A stretch of DNA of 5,006 bases, taken from positions 1 to 5,006 of the forward strand of contig CAJWIA010000125.1 in NCBI GenBank assembly GCA_913040765.1, read 5' to 3'. The notes below the pieces were generated by a model. It had not been told where the DNA came from. It did not search any database and saw only the letters and a list, made by a program, of their open reading frames with translations. The position numbers were made by a program, and so were the translations under genes. Source of the stretch: an uncultured Anaerolineales bacterium. Its GTDB lineage: Bacteria > Chloroflexota > Anaerolineae > Anaerolineales > UBA11657. Each line of letters starts with the position of its first letter. The first letter of the stretch is position 1. Positions 1 through 5,006 of this stretch are shown here, in pieces.

Positions 1-1160
1 AGCAACACTAGCCAAGCTTCATGCCTAGTACTTATTGAATTAGCAAATCCCAAGACCGATAGTACAACCAGAATGACATAACTCACCGTATAAGCAATAT
101 CTCGAATATACCTGAACGAAAAACCGAATAGTGCTCCTGATTCTTCCGACCAGATATTAGACCCACCCGAATATTCAATACTGGGATTGATATTTGGACT
201 CCAGAAAAATATTAACTTTCTGTACAATAACCTGTAATGATCATTGGTATTTTTGTTGAAAAAATCTACGGCCTGAGAGAAAAACCATTGTCTTTCATCG
301 ACAGAACTTAAGCCTTTTGGAGGCAACTTAAAACGCTCATCTTGCCAGAGCTTGTCCAAGCTTATGCCTTGGTCAATATATTCCATAGTCAACTGATTGT
401 TGCCCATATAAGTATTCGCCATGCCTTTAGAAGAGATAAATATAAGTTCACCTTCCGCAACAAAATTTCTAAATGTCCATGGCAAAACAACTGACATAAC
501 ACCCAAAGAACATATTGTTAGAGCTACAGCACCTCGCTTCCAACCTAGTACGATGATTAACCAAACAGCAATAGATATAAAAACAGCTAACATAGTAGTA
601 CGAACAAGACATCCTAAACCTAGTAATATTCCCAACAATAGCCATATCTTCCAATCACCATTTTGCCAAACATGGACAAAAAAACAAATAACCATAAGCA
701 GTATAAATGTAAATAACGTGGTATCCATTACACGACTAGAGTGATAGACCGTATAAGGATAAAATGATGACAATGCAGCTGCAAACATGCCGGCTTCTCT
801 GTTGAACAATTTTTTTGCAGTAAGATAAACTAATCCTGCTGACAGAATACTTATAGCTGCCTGACTAAAAGCTACGGCAAACCAGTGTTGTCCGAACAAT
901 ATATATGAGCAAGCCAGAAAAAAAGAATATCCAGGTGGATTAAATGAGTATGGAACTCCAACTTCCAGAACAAATCCGTGTCCTAACGTTAAATTGTGCG
1001 CAACTTGATGATGCAACAAATCTCCTCTGAGATTAGCTCCCATTGCATCAGAACTACTGTATAGTGCTACAGCTATCCTAAGCGCAAAACCGATAAATAA
1101 TATTGCCAATACAATCCAGCGAACTAATGCTGTATTATGAACTCTATGATCTGATACCAT
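1..1160 (-). CDS. GT-C fold membrane glycosyltransferase, PMT/ArnT-like (partial, C-terminus beyond window start)
   Basis: Reading from the ATG at 1160-1158 gives 386 uninterrupted codons to the window edge, so the C-terminus is missing. An in-frame TAA at 1166-1164, two codons upstream, makes this the only plausible ATG start; no strong Shine-Dalgarno is visible. The protein begins with a membrane segment (about residues 14-34). A first outer loop follows with an acidic residue in GDLLHH (Asp47), an AHNL..GHGF stretch (54-63) and NPPGY (74-78). Several more hydrophobic segments follow (about 79-222), then LVRTT (185-189), LPWTFRN (226-232) and G..NTYMGNN (246-255). Acidic residue plus PPGY plus PWT.RN is the usual pattern of the PMT_2/ArnT-like families, which transfer a sugar from a polyprenyl-phosphate donor on the periplasmic face. 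Asp47 is the candidate catalytic acid and Asp146 may fill the second acidic position. Probable role: a late sugar addition to the polysaccharide or a lipid-linked intermediate. Donor and acceptor are unknown. Confidence 0.85.
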   Translation of the reverse strand, partial: MVSDHRVHNTALVRWIVLAILFIGFALRIAVALYSSSDAMGANLRGDLLHHQVAHNLTLGHGFVLEVGVPYSFNPPGYSFFLACSYILFGQHWFAVAFSQAAISILSAGLVYLTAKKLFNREAGMFAAALSSFYPYTVYHSSRVMDTTLFTFILLMVICFFVHVWQNGDWKIWLLLGILLGLGCLVRTTMLAVFISIAVWLIIVLGWKRGAVALTICSLGVMSVVLPWTFRNFVAEGELIFISSKGMANTYMGNNQLTMEYIDQGISLDKLWQDERFKLPPKGLSSVDERQWFFSQAVDFFNKNTNDHYRLLYRKLIFFWSPNINPSIEYSGGSNIWSEESGALFGFSFRYIRDIAYTVSYVILVVLSVLGFANSISTRHEAWLVL

Positions 1161-1196
1161 CAGTTATCTTACCCAACATTCTGTTACTCGAAAACA

Positions 1197-2822
1197 TTAC
1201 TTTTTAGCAGCATTTGAATCATAACTATATCTGACCAACAACATAATGCTAATCCAAAAAGGAAATGCCTTAACATTACCCATCGCATATAGATCACTAG
1301 AAGCGATTGCAGCAACCATACAAGTTAATGCAACTGCTAGCAGAGAAGTACGCAAAGGGTCGTGTTGAGCACCAAACGAAACGTGTATCTCCTTAAATAG
1401 CAAGATACCAAGGGGTACATAGAAAAGTAAGGCACCAACTAACCCTACCTGCAGCACTAGCCCGAGATAAGAACTGTGAACATATGCGCCAGTTCTAATA
1501 TAGCTTGTTTCATCAACACCATGATAAGCAAATAGTTGATCTTCTGTCCCAAACCCAAACCCTTGTAATGGACGCTCCAGAAAATATTTCAAACCCTTTC
1601 TCCATTTTTCTGTACGACTAGATAGACTTGTGATATGCTCAATTCGTGGGTTTTCTTCGTAATACGAGACTTCCATATCAACATTACTGAGCGAATCATC
1701 AGTGTCTTGAGCTCTACTAACTACATCTTCCCTATTAAGCGAATCATCAGTAAGCGAATCATCAGTAAGCGAATCATCAGTAAGCGAATCATCAGTATCT
1801 TGAGCTCTACTAACTACACCTTCCTCACTGACCTCTCCTTCTAAATCAACTTTGGTCTCTCGAGCTGAGCTATCAATAATCGTCTCCGGCAATGTGCTAT
1901 CCGGGCCAATATTCTGTCCAGAGACACCTGGAACTATTTTATTCCAACTAAACTCAGTGCCCTGTGGAAAAATCATAGGACCAGTTCGAACCCATGCAAA
2001 AGACGCTATTAGTACTATGATTAAAGACATCAAAGATATCAATCTACGCTTAGGATAAGCAAAGAACAAAAAATACAGAGACCCAATCGAGGCACTAAAT
2101 AATTCAGTGCGTGTTTGTGACATAATCAGAATAAACACAATTACAGCAACCAACAACCAATATCGCCTGCTTGGTTTATGTAAAGTAATATAAAGCACAA
2201 GTGGCAAAAATGATGCAGCATAACCAGCAACAGTACCTGGATTAATCATCCAACCCTCAAATCTACCTAAATAAGGAAATGAGCCTGCCGGATCGATAAC
2301 TGCAACTAGGATATGCATGGCAAACAATACTGCTGCTGTATTAACAACAATGAGGACTACTTTTTTTTCGCCAACTTCGTCAGCAATAACCCAAATGCCC
2401 CAAAATATTGCCCCATACATCAATATGACAGATGCTAATCTAAGCAAAGATATCATTGGATCAATTGAGTACAAACACGAAACCAGTGAGAAAACCAGAA
2501 AGGCACCAATGTAACCATCGGCGTTATTGATTGCTCGTGGGGCAGCACGTTTGTAAATGGCCGATCTAATAGCAATCATAGCTAGAATTACCAAGGGTAG
2601 CCAACGTAAATAAGATAGTATTTCACGCAATGAAACAGAGTGCACAGTACTATTGATATTGATGTACCACACCACTTCACTAACCATGTAAAAACGAAAT
2701 TTTTCTAAATAAAAAACGGGCAGCAAACTATAGTGAGGCAATGACAATGCCAACACACCTGCTGCCAACACCAAACTGGAACTGCGTGAGATCGTTAATC
2801 TACCTCGTGTATTTTCTTGCAT
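1197..2822 (-). CDS. O-antigen ligase/polymerase family (Wzy/WaaL-like) membrane protein with repeat-bearing periplasmic loop
   Basis: The gene encodes 541 residues with about 12 predicted membrane segments: roughly 13-30, 72-90, 104-118, 130-146, 154-176, 196-214, 219-235, 239-256, 260-280, 453-476, 490-508 and 517-531. The layout of many helices plus one large loop before the last helices is typical of Wzy polymerases and WaaL ligases. These act on undecaprenyl-diphosphate-linked glycans at the periplasmic face. Family-like features are GRFEGW..NPG (186-196), SQTRTE with Arg238, RTEKW (Arg403), the ERPLQGFGFG block (416-425) and YVHSSYLG with His449. The Arg and His residues are candidates for binding the diphosphate and for catalysis, by analogy with WaaL. 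Between FPQGTEF (285-291) and Arg403 lie 111 residues, against 45 in the paralogue upstream; the extra part is acidic and contains TDDSL repeats. An in-frame TGA at 2843-2841 upstream of the ATG supports the start. Sequence alone cannot separate polymerase from ligase. Confidence 0.87.
   Translation of the reverse strand: MQENTRGRLTISRSSSLVLAAGVLALSLPHYSLLPVFYLEKFRFYMVSEVVWYININSTVHSVSLREILSYLRWLPLVILAMIAIRSAIYKRAAPRAINNADGYIGAFLVFSLVSCLYSIDPMISLLRLASVILMYGAIFWGIWVIADEVGEKKVVLIVVNTAAVLFAMHILVAVIDPAGSFPYLGRFEGWMINPGTVAGYAASFLPLVLYITLHKPSRRYWLLVAVIVFILIMSQTRTELFSASIGSLYFLFFAYPKRRLISLMSLIIVLIASFAWVRTGPMIFPQGTEFSWNKIVPGVSGQNIGPDSTLPETIIDSSARETKVDLEGEVSEEGVVSRAQDTDDSLTDDSLTDDSLTDDSLNREDVVSRAQDTDDSLSNVDMEVSYYEENPRIEHITSLSSRTEKWRKGLKYFLERPLQGFGFGTEDQLFAYHGVDETSYIRTGAYVHSSYLGLVLQVGLVGALLFYVPLGILLFKEIHVSFGAQHDPLRTSLLAVALTCMVAAIASSDLYAMGNVKAFPFWISIMLLVRYSYDSNAAKK
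1688..1824 (-). repeat. 44-bp direct duplication flanking the 15-bp repeat array
   Basis: Positions 1688-1731 and 1781-1824 match over 44 bp with three differences (1689/1782, 1704/1797, 1726/1819), offset by 93 bp or 31 codons. Both copies encode VVSRAQDTDDSL (residues 336-347 and 367-378). Two of the differences are synonymous; the third changes Gly335 to Asp366. The short TDDSL unit forms one end of each long copy, so the array appears to have grown in at least two steps: short-unit expansion and a larger segment duplication. The paralogue at 2890-4281 has no counterpart. Confidence 0.95.
1737..1796 (-). repeat. Four exact 15-bp in-frame tandem repeats encoding TDDSL
   Basis: The + strand unit AAGCGAATCATCAGT occurs four times without a mismatch at 1737-1751, 1752-1766, 1767-1781 and 1782-1796. 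On the coding strand each unit reads ACTGATGATTCGCTT, giving residues 343-362 of the 541-residue polymerase/ligase-like protein. A fifth copy with one synonymous change lies apart at 1689-1703 (residues 374-378). The unit length is a multiple of three, so gain or loss of a unit would keep the frame. The protein segment is predicted to sit in the large periplasmic loop. Perfect identity at the DNA level implies recent expansion. Confidence 0.97.
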
Positions 2823-2825
2823 AAG

Positions 2826-2829
2826 CCTT
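2826..2829 (-). promoter_or_regulatory. Weak, closely spaced ribosome binding site for the 541-residue gene
   Basis: AAGG on the minus strand stands only 3 nt before the ATG at 2822, closer than the usual spacing. No better purine-rich site is present in the 67-nt gap (2823-2889). With the in-frame TGA at 2843-2841, it still supports this ATG. The gap shows no convincing promoter or terminator, so read-through from the upstream gene is likely. Confidence 0.4.
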
Positions 2830-2889
2830 ATTAGATAAGTTCAATATACATTCTAGGATATCAAGATACATAGCACTAGATATAAACAC

Positions 2890-4281
2890 TCATGTCTTAC
2901 GAACCAATAACATCACACTAATCCAAAATACAAAGCTCTTAGCATTACCCATGGAATATAAGTCGCTGGAAAACATTCCAGCCACCATACATGTTATAAC
3001 GACTGATAAAAGCGCCGTCAATAATGGCCTTTTGTGTATTTTCCTCGTAGTTAACAACTCATAAAATAACAGAGAAGCTAATGGTACATAGAATAACACA
3101 GCGCCAACAATACCTACTTGAAGTAATAATCCTAGGTAAGAATTGTGCATATAAGCACCACTCAGTTGATAGTCTTGTGGGTTAACATCATGATAGGCAA
3201 ACAATTGATCCTCTGTACCAAATCCAAATCCTTGCAAGGGGCGTTCCAGAAAATACTCAAGGCCCAGCCTCCATTTATCAGTGCGATGCGCAAGAGTTTT
3301 AGCATCGGCAGTACGAGGATTAAATCGGTCAAACCATAGCTCTGGCATTTCTAATTCATTGTATTCTTCTCTGGAATCTAAATTGTTGTTGAGCAATGTA
3401 TCGCCTATATGGTCTAATCTAAATTCAGTACCCTGTGGAAATATCCTAGGTCCTACCTCAATCCACATGTAAGACATGATCAATACCGATATAGCGCTAA
3501 ATAATGAAATATATATCCGCTTAGGATAAGTGCGTATCAGAAAGTACGTTGAACCAATAACTGCAGCTACAAGTTCAGTACGAGTCTGTGACAAAATTAG
3601 AACAAACAACATTGAGCCAACCAACAACCAATACTGCCATCGAGATTTTTGTAATGCAATCCACAGAGCTAGAGGCAACAATAATGACGCATGACTTGCA
3701 GCTATACCAGGATTGACCGTCCAACCTTGGAATCTCCCTAAGTATGGAAACGAGCCAAGCGGATCCACAACAGCATTAATAATATGTAGACCAAACACAA
3801 TCGCTGAGGCAATAATAATTATGTTGATAATTTCTTCTATCCCGAATTCATCAACGTAAATCCATACACCCCAAAAAACTGCACCATACATCAGAAAAAC
3901 AGATAGTACTTTCTGTATTGATGTGTTTGGGTCAATAGAGAATGCACATGAAATAAGTATATAAACTAAAAAGACTATAATGCTAGTATCTGCTCTTTTT
4001 AATACACGTGGAATTTTCCGTTTTTGCACAGCTAACCAGAGAGGCACGCCAGTAAGAATTGCCAATGGTAACCATCGCATGTAAGACAATATCACACGCA
4101 AAGAAATAGGTAACACAACATTATTTACACTGATAGGCCATACATAGTCACTGGACATAACAAACCTAAATTCATCTAAATATAATCCTGGTAATTCTCG
4201 TGTAGATTGAAAGCATATAAGTAGTAGACCAGACAATATAACCCAACGGATGCCACCCAAGATACCCGCACTACTTTGCAT
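2890..4281 (-). CDS. O-antigen ligase/polymerase family (Wzy/WaaL-like) membrane protein, compact paralogue
   Basis: The gene encodes 463 residues with about 12 predicted membrane segments, arranged like its downstream neighbour. Shared family-like features are GRFQGW..NPG (182-192), SQTRTE with Arg234, RTDKW (Arg333), ERPLQGFGFG (346-355), YMHNSYLG with His379-Asn380, and SSDLYSMGN near the C-terminus (438-446). The family transfers or polymerises undecaprenyl-diphosphate-linked glycans at the periplasmic face; the Arg and His residues are candidate functional sites by analogy with WaaL. The large loop between FPQGTEF (281-287) and Arg333 is 45 residues, close to an ordinary size, with no repeats. 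It matches the 541-residue protein along its whole length: 24 of 40 residues agree without gaps near the N-terminus (34-73 against 38-77). The ATG overlaps the end of the upstream glycosyltransferase gene by 11 nt and follows a good Shine-Dalgarno. Which of the two is polymerase and which ligase, or whether both do the same job, cannot be told from sequence. Confidence 0.88.
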   Translation of the reverse strand: MQSSAGILGGIRWVILSGLLLICFQSTRELPGLYLDEFRFVMSSDYVWPISVNNVVLPISLRVILSYMRWLPLAILTGVPLWLAVQKRKIPRVLKRADTSIIVFLVYILISCAFSIDPNTSIQKVLSVFLMYGAVFWGVWIYVDEFGIEEIINIIIIASAIVFGLHIINAVVDPLGSFPYLGRFQGWTVNPGIAASHASLLLPLALWIALQKSRWQYWLLVGSMLFVLILSQTRTELVAAVIGSTYFLIRTYPKRIYISLFSAISVLIMSYMWIEVGPRIFPQGTEFRLDHIGDTLLNNNLDSREEYNELEMPELWFDRFNPRTADAKTLAHRTDKWRLGLEYFLERPLQGFGFGTEDQLFAYHDVNPQDYQLSGAYMHNSYLGLLLQVGIVGAVLFYVPLASLLFYELLTTRKIHKRPLLTALLSVVITCMVAGMFSSDLYSMGNAKSFVFWISVMLLVRKT

Positions 4282-5006
4282 GTTTCACCTTATATGCATC
4301 ATTAGGTAACTCGAATACAGCCTCTGCAAACCCCTTAGCCATTTTCTTAGGATGAAATGATGCTATTATCTGCTGTGATTCCAGCCCCATATTTTTTCGC
4401 ATTTTTTCATCTCTGAGTAAAGTCAGCATGTGGCTATATATTTCATCAACATTTTCAGGTTGATGAAGCAGTCCGTTACGATCCTGGTACACAAGTTCAG
4501 CAGAGGCTCCAGCAGCTCTAGAACATATTACAGGCAATCCTGCGCACATAGCTTCATTTAAGACCAATCCCCAGGGGTCACTCCTAGTAGGAAACACCAA
4601 GAAGTCAGCTATAGCGTAATACTTCGGCATCATTTCCTGGGAACAAAATCCTTCAAATCTGACTGAAGTAATAGATTTTCGACTGCAAATTTCCCTATAA
4701 CGATCGATGTCTGGCCCATCACCAACAAGTAGCATTGTAGCATCATGCTCAACCACAACTTTTTGAAATGCCTCAATCAACTCAGGAATCCCCTTGTCGT
4801 CTAACATGCGCCCAACATATAAAATAATTGGTCCGCCAACTCCCAATTCTCGTTTTATCTCTGCTTTCCTATCTCTATACAATTTTGACTGTTGCACGAA
4901 ATAATCTGAATCGACTGAATCAGGTGCCACCCATATATAATCATCTTTCGCACCAAGACTTTTCAAATAGTCCACTTGAGATCGTCCAGACGCAACAAAC
5001 CCATCA
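4271..5006 (-). CDS. GT4-type (GT-B fold) glycosyltransferase, C-terminal part (start beyond window end)
   Basis: The frame is open to the right edge of the window, giving 244 visible residues that end HAK-stop. The GTG at 4975 is best read as an internal valine, because the ten codons before it (DGFVASGRSQ) continue the family pattern leading into the inter-domain region. The visible part is mainly the donor-binding domain: V.PDSVDSDYF (26-36), ILYVGRMLDDKGI (61-73), LLVGDGPD (92-99), FEGFCSQEMMPKYYAIADFLVFPT (118-140, in part), and the acidic pair Asp143/Glu151 in SDPWGLVLNEAM, followed by GLPVI (156-160) and a GNG-like RNGLL (176-180). This matches the retaining GT4 family, which uses nucleotide-sugar donors on the cytoplasmic side of the membrane. 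The first acid of the usual E-x7-E motif is Asp here. Probable role: assembly of the polysaccharide repeat unit. The sugar and linkage are unknown. Confidence 0.92.
   Translation of the reverse strand, partial: DGFVASGRSQVDYLKSLGAKDDYIWVAPDSVDSDYFVQQSKLYRDRKAEIKRELGVGGPIILYVGRMLDDKGIPELIEAFQKVVVEHDATMLLVGDGPDIDRYREICSRKSITSVRFEGFCSQEMMPKYYAIADFLVFPTRSDPWGLVLNEAMCAGLPVICSRAAGASAELVYQDRNGLLHQPENVDEIYSHMLTLLRDEKMRKNMGLESQQIIASFHPKKMAKGFAEAVFELPNDAYKVKHAK
4286..4291 (-). promoter_or_regulatory. Shine-Dalgarno of the 463-residue polymerase/ligase gene
   Basis: AAGGTG on the minus strand lies 4 nt before the ATG at 4281, inside the last codons of the glycosyltransferase gene. It fixes the start of the downstream gene. 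Together with the 11-nt overlap (4271-4281) it suggests that the two genes are translated in a coupled way. Confidence 0.7.

Noticed and set aside
469..654. Minus-strand 61-residue ORF
   Set aside because: It lies in another frame of the GT-C glycosyltransferase gene, whose own frame is open across the whole region with conserved motifs such as PWTFRN.
1737..1796. Short tandem repeats considered as a CRISPR array or iteron-type origin
   Set aside because: The units are contiguous, 15 bp long, without spacers, and lie in frame within a coding sequence, so a protein repeat explains them.
1635..1844. Plus-strand ORF with repeated RIISK units
   Set aside because: It is the antisense reading of the 15-bp coding repeats inside the 541-residue membrane protein. 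It has no ribosome binding site or family resemblance, and the opposite frame shows clear family motifs.
2823..2889. Possible promoter (TTGATA on the minus strand at 2864-2859) or hairpin (TCTAG/CTAGA) between the two paralogues
   Set aside because: No -10-like hexamer lies at a proper distance from TTGATA, and the inverted repeat is only 5 bp with a long loop and no T-run.
4973..4975. GTG as the start codon of the GT4 glycosyltransferase
   Set aside because: The frame stays open to the window edge and the preceding residues DGFVASGRSQ fit the family, and a 234-residue protein would lack the N-terminal domain.

Overview
The window is a fully coding stretch of AT-rich DNA (about 40% G+C by eye). 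It looks like part of a surface- or exopolysaccharide biosynthesis locus from a bacterium, most probably Gram-negative. All four genes lie on the minus strand and are tightly packed: one 11-nt overlap and gaps of 67 and 36 nt. No convincing promoter or terminator is visible between them, so they look like one operon read from right to left. I see no RNA gene, insertion sequence, CRISPR array or phage gene. The taxon cannot be fixed from this sequence alone.

In transcription order: (1) 5006-4271, the C-terminal part of a GT-B fold glycosyltransferase of the GT4 type, whose start lies beyond the right edge; (2) 4281-2890, a 463-residue polytopic membrane protein of the O-antigen ligase/polymerase (Wzy/WaaL-like) family; (3) 2822-1197, a second, 541-residue member of the same family that is clearly paralogous to the first; (4) 1160-1, the first 386 codons of a GT-C type (PMT/ArnT-like, GT39/GT83-like) membrane glycosyltransferase that runs off the left edge.

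Likely division of labour (inference from families): the GT4 enzyme adds a sugar from a nucleotide-sugar donor to a lipid-linked intermediate in the cytoplasm. One or both Wzy/WaaL-like proteins polymerise the glycan or transfer it to an acceptor at the outer face of the inner membrane. The GT-C enzyme adds a sugar from a polyprenyl-phosphate donor on the periplasmic side. No flippase, chain-length regulator or export gene is inside the window.

The most unusual feature is the tandem pair of polymerase/ligase paralogues. They share a block of 22 identical residues encoded with many synonymous differences, which points to an old duplication held under purifying selection. Only the downstream copy carries a long acidic insertion in its large periplasmic loop. 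That insertion is built from four exact 15-bp repeats (TDDSL) nested inside a 44-bp duplication. The downstream copy also has His-Ser where the upstream copy has the more usual His-Asn in the putative active-site loop.
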